Source: Photobacterium sp. JCM 19050 (GTDB taxonomy: Bacteria; Pseudomonadota; Gammaproteobacteria; Enterobacterales; Vibrionaceae). From it: a stretch of 64,000 nt of DNA. How positions within the stretch are numbered: the first letter of the stretch is position 1; each line of letters opens with the position of its first letter. The stretch is taken from the NCBI GenBank assembly GCA_001310455.1, contig BAXG01000007.1:1-64000 (forward strand), given 5' to 3'. A program made the translations under genes and the position numbers. Under the pieces are notes generated by a model. It was not told the DNA's origin, searched no databases, and was given only the letters and a program-made list of their open reading frames with translations. Shown here piece after piece: positions 1 to 9,549 of the stretch.

Positions 1-48
1 CTCTTGCTGAAAACTGCATCTTGAGGTGGCTTGGGTATATACACTATG

Positions 49-1070
49 TCAGTCGTTTGACTTGAAGCTTTCCCGCCAGATAAATCTATGACCAATTGTG
101 ATTTTCTTTTCTATTTCTCGTCCCTCCATTCTTTCAAGTAACAGCATCACTGCTGTTTGCCCCATTTCCTCTGCATAAAGTTTTAGGGTCGTTAACGGAG
201 GGGAAAGATCTTTAGCGATATCTATATCGTTGATTCCAATAACGCCTACGTCCTCGGGGACTTGCACGCCCTGTTCGTGTAGTGCGCGCAGCACGCCAAT
301 TGCAACGATGTCATTGGCGGTCACGATGACGTCAGGCACTTTTGCTGACTTCAATATGCGTAGTGCCGCGTCGTAACCTTCTTGAATACTGTAGAAGTTA
401 ATTTTCTCAAAATGACTATTTATTTTGCCGTTCTGCCTTCAACGTTGTCAGCGAGCAACAGTTTTTCGTCGCCGTGGTCAATAAGTACAATATCTTTCGC
501 ACCTGAGCGCGTGATATTGAGGAAAAGCTCTCGTAATGCAGAACTTCTGTCGTAAGTGACCAAATCCAGTTGGCTGGTAGCAGTGACAGGATCAATTAAG
601 ACAATGTTCTCATTCTGTTTCCTTATTTCACTGATTTCTTCTGGAGGGATTGGGCCGATTGCAATTACTCCGATATTTTTAGATAAAAATTTTCGGTCAT
701 GTGGAAAATTGTCTAAAAAAGTGATTTTTATTGAAATTCGCTTGGCCATACAAGCTTGCTCAATACCCATGCGGATGGAAGTGTAATAGGGATCGTTTAT
801 TTCATCATCGGGAGATAAATAATTGATAATAGTCAATGTCTTGCGTGAAAGAGGGCCAGCGACGCTACTGTTTTCTGATGTAAGATTCCAAGAGGTGTGG
901 AATTGGGTGTTCCGTTGCCTCGGCGTCTTGTAGCCGAGCTGACGTGCGGCATTGATGATGCTCAAACGCTTTTCTTCGGAAATCGAGAACGATTCATCTC
1001 CGCTCAGTACCCTGGAGACAGTCGCTGACGAAACTCCAACCAGCCTGGTTATATCTTTTATTGTCGCCAT
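49..1070 (-). CDS. LacI-family transcriptional repressor, EbgR-like (one frameshift)
   Basis: DNA-binding repressor, probably of the divergent GH2 glycosidase gene. The N-terminus has the LacI-type helix-turn-helix (MATIKDITRLVGVSSATVSRVL). The core resembles E. coli EbgR, including an INDPYY segment and a C-terminal stretch reading AIGVLRALHEQGVQVP. The ATG at 1070 follows a GAGGG ribosome site. The reading frame breaks at the A run on the minus strand (423-426); adding one A restores A-K-I-N-S and gives about 340 residues, normal for the family. Its likely operator is in the long gap to 2013. The inducer is unknown; the EbgR likeness suggests a beta-galactoside-type sugar. The repressor call is firm, the target is inferred. 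Confidence 0.85.
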
Positions 1071-1638
1071 AAAATCCCTCTAACTGTGTGGGCTGCAGAA
1101 ATAGTCAGTAAGATAAGATGATTGAAATCCAGACAAAAAAGACGTTGAGGTGCAAAATTATAAAGACAACATTGATCACCAACGAATCTCAGTTTGTACA
1201 ATCCGGCACATAAGCAATCATGCTGTCTGTCCACTTTTAAAAATAGTGCGTCCAGCAGCTTTTTCAAATTAGATCGCTGATAAAGCATAGAAAAATGATT
1301 CATGATTATGTAAGAACGCTTGCTTTTTGTTTCAACGGGAACATGAAGTTATTGAGTTTTTACTCTGTTTTTCCTTCTGGTTCTTCCACTCTTTATGTTG
1401 CTTAAACTGGCATCACGATGTTGATTGAGTACGTTTTACGAGCGTCCATTTTTACATCTACGATTAGGGTTTGAAAAAATACAGTCTTATTGCAAGAGTA
1501 TGTATATGAAATAGTCGTTTGTTTGCAAGCAAATATCTAAGAGTTTTTAACGAAATTGAATTCGCTCAAAGTCACAAGTAAAAATTTACTTCACTAATGC
1601 CATGCCAATCTAAGAATAATATATTGGTTTAGTATCTG

Positions 1639-1654
1639 TGTGACATAGATCACT
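1639..1654 (+). promoter_or_regulatory. Candidate CRP (cAMP receptor protein) site
   Basis: TGTGA-N6-TCACT matches 9 of 10 positions of the CRP consensus TGTGA-N6-TCACA. It lies between the divergent LacI-family gene and the GH2 gene, so either or both may be under catabolite control. Which promoter it serves cannot be told from sequence. Confidence 0.6.
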
Positions 1655-1871
1655 CTTATTTCTTTAGGGTGGTTTTCACAACCCGAGCACTTGGATCATC
1701 ATTACAACGACAACATCAATCCATCTTTTGGCTGCATGTTTTTTAACTTTCGAATGGTGTTGTAATTAAGAATTGAATAAATCAGTAATAAATAGAATGT
1801 TGAGTGCAATGTTTTTAAAAACAGTCCTCAACACAACTGTTTGGCTGTCAAAGAGAGTATTGTTTTGCCCA

Positions 1872-1924
1872 CCACATTGTAACGACATTGTCAGGAAAAT
1901 GGGACAATGAGTTTGGCAATGTGG
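1872..1924. repeat. Nested inverted repeat, candidate operator or RNA hairpin
   Basis: The outer arms are CCACATTG (1872-1879) and CAATGTGG (1917-1924). The inner arms are CATTGTC (1886-1892) and GACAATG (1903-1909). CATTG recurs in all arms, so this may be a double operator for the adjacent LacI-family protein or a two-stem hairpin in the leader of the GH2 transcript. Confidence 0.45.
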
Positions 1925-1960
1925 ACTTTACTTGTTGTAGGTGTTCGTTCGTTGCAATAC

Positions 1961-1972
1961 GTGGTTCACCAC
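1961..1972. promoter_or_regulatory. 12-bp palindrome near GH2 start
   Basis: GTGGT-TC-ACCAC is a palindrome about 40 bases before the GTG start of the GH2 gene and just upstream of its ribosome site. It could be an operator within the transcribed leader; there is no direct evidence for the binding protein. Confidence 0.3.
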
Positions 1973-2012
1973 CAACGCATTTTGTAAATCTTTATCTTTG
2001 GAGAAGTAAACC

Positions 2013-4256
2013 GTGAATAATTCGACTCTTCTAAATAGTGATTGGCTTTTTTGCGAAAACCACTATTGCGATATGAATATCTCGAATATTCCAACTGTAG
2101 AAACTGTTAAGATCCCACATTGTTCGGTTGAATTACCTATGAGCTATTTTTCAGAAAAAAGCCTTCACAGGGATTTCACCTATCAACGAACTATTTCTGT
2201 GACGAGTAGTGATCTGGCTAAAACACAGTTTCTGTATTTTGAAGGGGTAATGTGTGACGCGAAGGTTTACGTCAATGGAGAGTTTGCGGGAGCGCATTCA
2301 GATGGCTATACACCATTTGAAGTGCTCATAACACCTCTTCTCCAATGTGGAGATAACCTTATTACGGTGACAATGTCGGGTAAAGAAAATCCATCAATTC
2401 CTCCTTTTGGTGGGCAAATTGACTATCTGTGCTACCCGGGAATTTACCGGGATGTCCATTTGCGCACTTATTCAAGCTGCAGAGTTTTCAACGTGAAGGC
2501 AGAATCAGTAAATGTGCTGACTTCACCGGGTTTGAAGCTGGATATCTATCTTGAATCTTTTCTCAAAGAAGGGAGTGCAGGAAAGCTCGAGGTTACCGTC
2601 TGTAATAAACGTGGCGAGGCTATTCTTGAACACGTCGAAGAAGTGGAGAGATTTTATGGTAAAGCTGTCTCCACAATGCAGTTCGATGAATTGAAAGGGG
2701 TTGAACTTTGGGACATTGAAAACCCGGAACTTTACAAAGTAGAAGTTCGTTTCGTTGACAAGCATTCGTCCGACACTTTCGCATTCAGACATGGCTTCAG
2801 GGAAGCCGTGTTTACGACGGAAGGCTTTTTCCTGAATGGTAAGCATTTGAAGCTGATCGGTGCAAACCGCCACCAAAGCTATCCGTACATTGGTTACGCC
2901 ATGGGTCAGTCCGGGCAGGAACTGGACGCAGATATTTTGCGTTTTGAGTTTGGTTTTAACACGGTAAGAACGTCGCACTATCCACAGTCTCCGTATTTCC
3001 TGAACCGGTGTGATGAAATCGGTCTGCTGGTATTTGAGGAAATTCCTGGCTGGCAGCACATTGGTGATGAAGATTGGCAGAGCAGGTCTGTTGATAACGT
3101 GAAGGCGATGATTCAACGTGACTGGAACCACCCCAGTATCATTTTGTGGGGAGTTCGTATCAACGAATCCGATGACAATTTCGACTTTTTTGACAAAACC
3201 AACAGGCAAGCCAAAGTATTGGATTCGACAAGGCAAACTGGCGGTGTTCGTTGTCACTTTAAAGGAGACTTCCAAGAGGATGTATTCACGTTAAATGACT
3301 TTATTTTGGGTGAGACCGATGACCCACTGCGTAAGCCAGCAGACACTCATGGCAAGGATTACGATGTTCCGTACCTGGTCACGGAATACAATGGGCATAT
3401 GTTCCCGACTAAGCGAATTGACAACGAAAACTGGCAGATGGAACACGTCACCCGTCATTTGAGGGTTCTGAATGAAGCCCACTCAAATGACAATATTTCC
3501 GGCGCAATTACGTGGTGTATGGCTGACTACAACACACACAAGGAATTCGGCAGCGGCGACATGGTTTGTCATCACGGCGTCAGTGATGCTTTCCGCAAGC
3601 CAAAATTTGCCGCGTATGTGTATGCCAGCCAGATCAATCCAAGCAAGAAAGCGGTGATGGAACCGGTTACGTACTGGACCGTTGGTGAACGATGTGCCGC
3701 CGGTGTATTGCCGCTAATCATCCTCACAAACTGTGATTGTGTTGAGGTCACGCTTGAGAACGGAATCAAGGGGAAATTTTACCCGGCGAGAGAACAGTAT
3801 CCGCATTTGCCACATCCTCCTGTGATTATTGGGACAGAGGCTGCTGACCAACTATTCGGCAAGCATTCCTGGGGAGGCGGTTGGAAAAATGCCACCTTTA
3901 CCGGTTATCTGGAGGGAGAGGTTGTGGTCGAGCGTCACTTTAGTGCCTCTAAGATACCTTCCGATCTGACGGTTAATGTTCAAAAGAACCAGCTTCTTGC
4001 GAATTGTAGTGATACCGCTAGGGTTCTTATCGAAACCGTTGATCAGTCAGGAAACATTCTTCCCTATTTTTCTGACTTCTTAACGCTTAGCACGTCTGAC
4101 AACCTGGAAGTTATCGGGCCTAAGGAAGTCATTCTGGAAGCCGGGACTACCGGTCTATGGGTGAAAGCCAAGGGTGCTGGTAACGCTGTTCTAAAGATCC
4201 ACTCTCATAAGTTTGGCGAAAGAGAAGTGGTGTTTGACGTAGTTGAACAGAAGTAA
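2013..4256 (+). CDS. Glycoside hydrolase family 2 enzyme (beta-galactosidase/beta-glucuronidase type)
   Basis: Predicted retaining beta-glycosidase of 747 residues. It has the usual GH2 order: jelly-roll domain, Ig-like domain, then the TIM-barrel. The acid/base glutamate is E385 in ILWGVRINES and the nucleophile is E458 in LVTEYNGHMFP. The C-terminus carries another Ig-like segment. No signal peptide is seen, so it should act in the cytoplasm on an imported saccharide. It is much shorter than E. coli LacZ or EbgA (about 1000 residues), which fits the compact GH2 group. The GTG start is chosen because GGAGAAG lies just upstream. It is probably repressed by the divergent EbgR-like protein. The exact sugar cannot be read from the sequence. 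The frame is intact. Confidence 0.85.
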   Translation: MNNSTLLNSDWLFCENHYCDMNISNIPTVETVKIPHCSVELPMSYFSEKSLHRDFTYQRTISVTSSDLAKTQFLYFEGVMCDAKVYVNGEFAGAHSDGYTPFEVLITPLLQCGDNLITVTMSGKENPSIPPFGGQIDYLCYPGIYRDVHLRTYSSCRVFNVKAESVNVLTSPGLKLDIYLESFLKEGSAGKLEVTVCNKRGEAILEHVEEVERFYGKAVSTMQFDELKGVELWDIENPELYKVEVRFVDKHSSDTFAFRHGFREAVFTTEGFFLNGKHLKLIGANRHQSYPYIGYAMGQSGQELDADILRFEFGFNTVRTSHYPQSPYFLNRCDEIGLLVFEEIPGWQHIGDEDWQSRSVDNVKAMIQRDWNHPSIILWGVRINESDDNFDFFDKTNRQAKVLDSTRQTGGVRCHFKGDFQEDVFTLNDFILGETDDPLRKPADTHGKDYDVPYLVTEYNGHMFPTKRIDNENWQMEHVTRHLRVLNEAHSNDNISGAITWCMADYNTHKEFGSGDMVCHHGVSDAFRKPKFAAYVYASQINPSKKAVMEPVTYWTVGERCAAGVLPLIILTNCDCVEVTLENGIKGKFYPAREQYPHLPHPPVIIGTEAADQLFGKHSWGGGWKNATFTGYLEGEVVVERHFSASKIPSDLTVNVQKNQLLANCSDTARVLIETVDQSGNILPYFSDFLTLSTSDNLEVIGPKEVILEAGTTGLWVKAKGAGNAVLKIHSHKFGEREVVFDVVEQK

Positions 4257-4291
4257 GTTGTACGGTTGTAAATTGAAGTGTAATTAACTTC

Positions 4292-4318
4292 TTAACCGGA
4301 TAACCCTTACCCGGTTAA
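4292..4318 (+). terminator. Hairpin after GH2 gene
   Basis: TTAACCGG pairs with CCGGTTAA across a 11-base loop, 36 bases after the GH2 stop. The T tract after it is poor; a second, better terminator follows at 4339. Confidence 0.5.
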
Positions 4319-4338
4319 TCTTGGAAGATTGAAGCACA

Positions 4339-4373
4339 TAGCGCCGGCTCTCCTTGAGGGGCGGCGCTATTTT
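4339..4373 (+). terminator. Rho-independent terminator before helicase gene
   Basis: TAGCGCCG pairs with CGGCGCTA, followed by TTTT. It would separate the GH2 transcript from the helicase gene. Confidence 0.55.
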
Positions 4374-4477
4374 CTGTCATTTTTTCACTTGCATGATAGA
4401 ATGCGCGACCTCTGGCAAGGTGCGCATTCAAGGGCATCTGCCACACTCTTTCTTTACTGACTTGCCGAGATTTTTCC

Positions 4478-5814
4478 ATGCCATTTTCCAAACTTGGTCT
4501 GAGCCAACCCATTGTGTCTGCCGTGGTGGAGCTGGGATACCAGAACCCGACCTCAATCCAGGAGAAAGCCATTCCTGTGGTTCTTAATGGCCGAAACCTG
4601 TTGGCAACGGCGCAGACCGGAACAGGGAAAACGGCAAGTTTCCTGCTGCCTTTGATGGAAATGCTTTGCGATGGTGAAACTCGCCGCAAAAAACGGGTGC
4701 GTGCGCTGATTCTGACGCCAACAAGAGAGCTGGCTGCCAGGTAGAAAAGAATGCCAATGAATATGGCAAGCATTTATCCCTGAAAACGTTGGCGATGTAC
4801 GGCGGGACTGATGCGAAGACACAAAAACAACGCCTGATTGATGGCGTGGATATACTGGTGGCAACACCGGGTCGACTGCTGGATATGATGTCGCAACGCG
4901 CTGTGCATTTCGACGAATTGAAATGCTTGGTGCTGGATGAAGCCGACCGCATGCTGGACATGGGTTTTATCGAAGACATCAACAAGATCATTGAACGGCT
5001 GCCTGATGAACGCCAGAACCTGCTTTTTTCAGCCACTCTGTCAGATAAAGTTCGTTTTCTAGCCAAGACCGCTGTGCCGAACCCGGTTGAAATTAGTGCG
5101 GACTCAAACAGTAAAGCCGAAATTGAACAGTGGCTGACCACTGTGGATAAAGACAAAAAGTCGTCTTTGCTTGCGCATCTAATTACTGAAAATGCCTGGG
5201 ACCAGGCGCTGATTTTCATCGAAACCAAACACGGTGCAGCCAAATTGGTTGAGCAGCTTGGCAAACGAGGTATCGCGGCAGAGTCTTTCCATAGCGGACG
5301 CAGTCAGGCTGTGCGCGAACAGTTACTGGAAGACTTCAAATCCGGCAAGTGTCAGTTTCTGGTGGCGACCGGTGTTGCGGCGCGTGGTATCGACATTGAA
5401 GAGCTCAAGCGAGTAATTAACTACGATCTGCCGTTTCCGGCGGACGATTACATTCACCGTATCGGACGGACCGGGCGTGCAGGTGCAAAAGGGGAGGCGA
5501 TTTCCTTCCTATCAAAAGATGACTTTAAAAACCTCTGTATGATTGAAAGCCGGTTGGGCCATTTGATTGAACGCCGGGAAATTGAAGGCTTCGCACCAAG
5601 AAAGCCGGTGCCGGTATCTATACTGAACTATGTCCCTAAAAACAAACGCGTAAGCAATAAAGAACAGAGCGAACAACAGGCCAAAAACGGAAAATCGGCC
5701 GGTAAATCAACGTCACCCCGAAAACCAAACGGGCGTAACACATCGCCAAAGACTGCTCCAAAAAGCGACGCCGCGAACCCCTGGAGCAATCTCAAGAAAC
5801 GCAGTCACAGTTAA
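4478..5814 (+). CDS. rhlE: DEAD-box ATP-dependent RNA helicase, RhlE subfamily (one frameshift)
   Basis: RNA helicase for ribosome assembly or RNA turnover. All core motifs are present in order: Q-motif GYQNPTSIQ, Walker [26 protein letters not shown] box [25 protein letters not shown] and [10 protein letters not shown]. The tail is basic, with many Lys, Ser and Asn, as in RhlE proteins. The frame breaks at the CC of 4737-4738; with CCC it reads ELAAQVEKN and gives about 445 residues, the usual length. The ATG at 4478 gives the standard RhlE beginning. It stands alone and is probably unrelated to the neighbouring sugar genes. Confidence 0.9.
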
Positions 5815-5838
5815 CGCAGTGTTCTTTTCAATCTGATT

Positions 5839-5871
5839 ATGCCGGGTGAGTGAAAAATCCCCCGGCATTTT
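5839..5871 (+). terminator. Terminator of the helicase gene
   Basis: ATGCCGGG pairs with CCCGGCAT, followed by TTTTA. It may work in both directions between the converging helicase and LysR genes. Confidence 0.6.
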
Positions 5872-5902
5872 ACGTGTCGAATACGGGGCTGGTGAAATAG
5901 CA

Positions 5903-6808
5903 CTACCCGCATAGGTTGAACTGACTGAATACTTCCTTGGCGATCTCTACAAAGGTTTCAGATTCCTTCGTGACGGGTTGCGATTCAGAATAGGCAATAA
6001 CGTACCTGTAAGGAATTTGGGGTTCGAATGGTTTAACAACCACGCCGTTGTTAAACCAGGTTTTCGCGGCAAATGGCTCAATTAATGCCACTGCCAGGTT
6101 AGCAGCCACCAGGCTATAGCCGGTGTGTGAGTTCTGAATGCCTATGCTGTGCGAATAGGTAATGCCCGCTTCATCTAACACGGTGTAGAGCTGATCCCAG
6201 TTATTCAACCCGCTGGGTGTAATTTCAAGCACCTCTTCGCCAATCAAATCCTCCGGTGTAATAACCTCCTTTTTTGCCAGAGGGTGGGATTCATGTACCG
6301 CACAAATGTGCGATGTTTCAACCAGGGTTTCCTGAACTATCCCGAAAGCTTGTGGAAATGACATCGTTAGTGCTAAGTGAGTCAGGTTCATTTGTAAACG
6401 CCGGACAATTTCCGATGACGGGGCACTTTCCAGCAGCAGTTTTGAGTGGGGGTGTTCGCATTTAAAATGTTTGACCGCATGCGGATAAAAAAACGTGGAT
6501 AACGCTGGCGTCGAGCAAATATGCAAATCAGTAGATTCTTGGGTTCTGATTTGATCGGCAAGTTTTTCAAGAGAATCCAAACTCACAAAGAAATTTTCTA
6601 CCCCTCTGTAAAACTCAATCGCCTCTGGCGTTGGCAGCAACCTTCCTTTATGGCGTTTAAATAAGCTGAATTTTAACGTCATTTCCAGATCAGAAATCAG
6701 ACGACTGACCGCCGGTTGTGTCACCGACATCATGCTTGCTGCACCGGTTGTGGTCCCGGTGAGCATGACGCATTTAAACGCTTCAACTTGACGGTAACGA
6801 ACCTGCAT
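5903..6808 (-). CDS. LysR-family transcriptional regulator
   Basis: DNA-binding activator of about 301 residues with an N-terminal winged HTH (TGTTTGAASMMSVTQPAVSR) and a C-terminal periplasmic-binding-protein-like effector domain. The ATG at 6808 is preferred because MQVRYRQVEAF is the typical LysR beginning; an in-frame start at 6820 is also possible. It is divergent from the pyroglutamyl-peptidase/peptide-importer operon, which it most likely controls. The overall look is closest to LysR proteins of opine and amino-acid catabolism, but the ligand is inferred only from the neighbours. Confidence 0.85.
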   Translation of the reverse strand: MQVRYRQVEAFKCVMLTGTTTGAASMMSVTQPAVSRLISDLEMTLKFSLFKRHKGRLLPTPEAIEFYRGVENFFVSLDSLEKLADQIRTQESTDLHICSTPALSTFFYPHAVKHFKCEHPHSKLLLESAPSSEIVRRLQMNLTHLALTMSFPQAFGIVQETLVETSHICAVHESHPLAKKEVITPEDLIGEEVLEITPSGLNNWDQLYTVLDEAGITYSHSIGIQNSHTGYSLVAANLAVALIEPFAAKTWFNNGVVVKPFEPQIPYRYVIAYSESQPVTKESETFVEIAKEVFSQFNLCG

Positions 6809-6851
6809 TGCTGTAACCACCCTATAACATTCACTTATACATATATCTAAT

Positions 6852-6866
6852 AATTCGATTTGAATT
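6852..6866. promoter_or_regulatory. Inverted repeat in LysR/pcp divergent promoter
   Basis: AATTC-N5-GAATT lies in the 117-base divergent gap. The size and symmetry resemble a LysR-type half-site pair, and the position suits autoregulation plus activation of pcp. The arms are short and AT-rich. Confidence 0.35.
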
Positions 6867-6925
6867 TGTCAACCATCCCTGCAAATCTTAGTGATGTTAA
6901 TGATATGTAAATTCGTGGTGGAGTG

Positions 6926-7606
6926 ATGGAAAGCGTAAAAACGATTGTTGTTGCAGGATACGGTAGCTGGATTAAAGCCAGAAAAAATCCGGCCTCAGAG
7001 GTGGTGAAAAGCCTAAAGGCAAAGCAGAAGACCATCTGCAATCTTGTATTAATTGAGTGCCCGGTTGTTAGTGATTCGCTTTTTGACCTGGTGGAAACCA
7101 CCCTACGACATTATAAGCCAGATGCATGGATTGGTTTAGGCGTATCTGAGCAATCTTCCGGAATACAAGCAGAGATGGTGGGAATCAATTGGCGTCACTT
7201 TTCTGTTCCGGATGCCAGTGGAGAGGCCCTCCAGTTTGAACCGGTGGTAGATGGCGGGCCTGTTGCGTACAACGCAATGCTGCCCAATCAAGCAATTGTT
7301 GAGAAACTAAAAGAAGAATCAATTCCGGCAAGCATTTCCTTTTTTGCAGGCACTCACCTGTGTAATCAGATGATCTATACGGTTAATTACCTGGCTGAAC
7401 AGTTGGACTTAGGCACATTAGGGGGCTTTCTGCACGTTCCTCAAAGTGTCGAGAACGCGCTGGAAGTAAAGGATGGCGAGAAAATTCCGCCTATGATGAG
7501 CGTTGAAATGATGACTGAAGCCGTTGAAATTTCGATTGATTGCATACTCGAGTATCTGGATAAGGCCAACACAAAGAGGCGCTCATATGCAAATGGCGAA
7601 TGCTAA
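6926..7606 (+). CDS. pcp: Pyroglutamyl-peptidase I (peptidase family C15)
   Basis: Cytoplasmic cysteine peptidase that removes an N-terminal pyroglutamate (5-oxoproline) from peptides. The family signature is visible: VAGYGSWIKARKNP near the start (usually GFGPF...NP), E83 in SGIQAEMVGIN, C146 in AGTHLCNQ and H170 in GFLHVPQ form the Glu-Cys-His triad. The length of 226 residues is normal. The ATG at 6926 follows GGTGGAG. The 3' end overlaps the ABC ATPase gene by 20 bases, so the two are translated together. The sequence diverges from the standard bacterial enzyme in the first motif, so substrate range could differ. Confidence 0.85.
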   Translation: MESVKTIVVAGYGSWIKARKNPASEVVKSLKAKQKTICNLVLIECPVVSDSLFDLVETTLRHYKPDAWIGLGVSEQSSGIQAEMVGINWRHFSVPDASGEALQFEPVVDGGPVAYNAMLPNQAIVEKLKEESIPASISFFAGTHLCNQMIYTVNYLAEQLDLGTLGGFLHVPQSVENALEVKDGEKIPPMMSVEMMTEAVEISIDCILEYLDKANTKRRSYANGEC

Positions 7607-9434
7607 TCAATATGCTGAGGTGTTAGCTGAACACCCGAATGAAAAACTGCTTTCTGTTGAGGGTTTAACCGTCGAATTTGGTCGAGGAAATAAAATCGTC
7701 ACGGCCGTTGATGATTTGTCCTTTGATCTCTCCCGGAACCAAACTCTGGCAATTGTTGGGGAATCTGGCTCGGGGAAATCCGTCACTTCACTTGCAATGC
7801 TGGGCCTTATAAAGCATGTCGGGGGAAGGGTAGTGTCGGGCGATATGCATTTCTCCAGTGATGTTTTGGGTAGAAACGTCAATTTAAATACATTGAACGA
7901 AGCGACGATGCAAAGAGTTCGTGGCAGAGAAATTGCCATGATTTTCCAAGAACCCATGACATCATTAAACCCAGTTTACACCATCGGCTCACAGATCATT
8001 GAAACGCTCATTTTGCACTTTGGCATCAGCCACAAGGAAGCAAGAGCGCGTGCCATCGATTTGCTGGATCTCGTCAGATTGCCTAATGCCTCTGCGATGT
8101 TGGACAACTATCCGCATCAATTGTCGGGAGGGATGAGGCAAAGAGCGATGATTGCTTTGGCTCTTTCCTGTGAGCCCAAAATATTGATCGCGGATGAACC
8201 AACAACGGCGCTTGATGTGACGATTCAAGCCCAAATTCTTCATATTATGCGTGACCTTCAAGCCCAGTTTGAAACCGGTTTGATATTTATCAGTCATGAC
8301 ATGGGAGTTGTTTCCCAAATGGCAGATAACATCCTTGTGATGAAAAACAGCAAAAAGGTTGAAATAGATAAAGCCAGTAAGGTGTTGTCTGCACCCCGGG
8401 AGTTTTACACCAAGTCACTGTTAGCGGCAGTGCCCAGAATCGGCAGTATGAAAAATGAACCCTTGCCGAAAATGTTGCCGCTGCTTACAGAAGAAGGTGT
8501 TACCACTGATGACGATTTTGTTGGTGGCGTAGAGCCAGATGAAAGCGGTTTACCCGTGATAAGCGTAGAGCAGCTTACAACGCGCTATGACATCAGGGGA
8601 GGGTTGTTAAATCGCGTCACCCACCACGTCCATGCAGCGGAACGTATTTCATTTGATATTTATCCGGGTGAAACCTTTGCTGTGGTAGGCGAGTCTGGAA
8701 GCGGGAAATCAACACTTGGCAAGACGATTCAACAACTGATTGTGCCCAATGAAGGGGCAATCAAATTCCGCGGGCAGGACATTCTTTCATTACCCGCTTC
8801 GGAAAGAAAAAAGTTTCGCAAGGAGATTCAGTATGTGTTCCAGGATCCTTACGGCTCGCTGAATCCCAGAAAAACGGTTGGTGAAAGTATTATAGAGCCG
8901 GCTATCACTCACAATCTTATTGATAAAACAGAAATAGATAGCCGGGTGGCCGATTTGTTAACCAAGGTAGGTCTGCAACCTGACCATGCAGATCGTTATC
9001 CGCACGAGTTTTCAGGTGGACAGCGCCAACGAATTTGTATTGCCAGGGCATTGGCTTGCAACCCGAGTTTGATTATTGCTGACGAAGCTGTTTCTGCCCT
9101 GGATGTGACGGTGCAAGCCCAGGTCCTGAATTTGCTGATGAAGCTGCAAAGAGAGCAGGGACTGGCCTATTTGTTTATCACTCATGACATGGCTGTAGTT
9201 GAAAGAATCAGCCATAGAGTTGCGGTGATGTATTTGGGGCAGATTGTGGAAATGGGGAGCAGAAAACAAATATTTGAAAACCCACAGCACCCTTATACCA
9301 AAAAACTACTTGCTGCTGTGCCGGAAGTAAAAATAAACAAAACGTCAGATTTTCAACTACTGGAAGGAGAAGTGCCCAGCCCAATTCGAGCTGTTGGCGA
9401 TGAACCCGAAATAAATAAATTAATTGAAAATTGA
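7587..9434 (+). CDS. Peptide ABC importer ATPase, DppD-DppF fusion (GsiA-like)
   Basis: Two complete ABC ATPases in one chain of 615 residues, energising the permease pair encoded downstream. The first half has GESGSGKS, LSGGMRQR and DEPTTALD; the second has GESGSGKST, FSGGQRQR and DEAVSALD. Most dipeptide importers use two separate ATPases; the fused form resembles the glutathione importer ATPase GsiA. The ATG at 7587 lies after a GAGG site and inside the end of pcp, which indicates translational coupling. A C-terminal oligopeptide-transporter tail (PYTKKLLAAVPE) closes the protein. Confidence 0.9.
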   Translation: MQMANANQYAEVLAEHPNEKLLSVEGLTVEFGRGNKIVTAVDDLSFDLSRNQTLAIVGESGSGKSVTSLAMLGLIKHVGGRVVSGDMHFSSDVLGRNVNLNTLNEATMQRVRGREIAMIFQEPMTSLNPVYTIGSQIIETLILHFGISHKEARARAIDLLDLVRLPNASAMLDNYPHQLSGGMRQRAMIALALSCEPKILIADEPTTALDVTIQAQILHIMRDLQAQFETGLIFISHDMGVVSQMADNILVMKNSKKVEIDKASKVLSAPREFYTKSLLAAVPRIGSMKNEPLPKMLPLLTEEGVTTDDDFVGGVEPDESGLPVISVEQLTTRYDIRGGLLNRVTHHVHAAERISFDIYPGETFAVVGESGSGKSTLGKTIQQLIVPNEGAIKFRGQDILSLPASERKKFRKEIQYVFQDPYGSLNPRKTVGESIIEPAITHNLIDKTEIDSRVADLLTKVGLQPDHADRYPHEFSGGQRQRICIARALACNPSLIIADEAVSALDVTVQAQVLNLLMKLQREQGLAYLFITHDMAVVERISHRVAVMYLGQIVEMGSRKQIFENPQHPYTKKLLAAVPEVKINKTSDFQLLEGEVPSPIRAVGDEPEINKLIEN

Positions 9435-9549
9435 AAAAGGCCATTTTGTGGCAAAAGCGTTATAAACGGATAGGTTCTTTTTATACATATTATTCGCAAA
9501 TATTAAAATCCAAATCAGTATATCAATCGACGTGTACATGGAGGTATAT

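Larger units (their letters stand above)
1071..2012. other. Long divergent regulatory region between repressor and GH2 gene
   Basis: About 940 bases without a convincing gene. It is AT-rich and holds a near-consensus CRP site (1639-1654), a nested inverted repeat (1872-1924) and a GTGGT-TC-ACCAC palindrome (1961-1972) close to the GH2 start. The length is unusual for a simple divergent promoter and leaves room for a leader RNA of roughly 350 bases before the GH2 start codon. Confidence 0.5.

Noticed and set aside
2523-3275. 250-codon open frame antisense to the GH2 gene
   Set aside because: It lies fully inside the catalytic domain of a clear GH2 gene on the other strand, has no ribosome site and no recognisable motif.
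4731-4800. Programmed ribosomal frameshifting in rhlE and other broken genes
   Set aside because: No slippery heptamers with downstream structures at the sites. The breaks need varied one-base repairs and occur in families not known to use frameshifting, so missing bases are the simpler reason.
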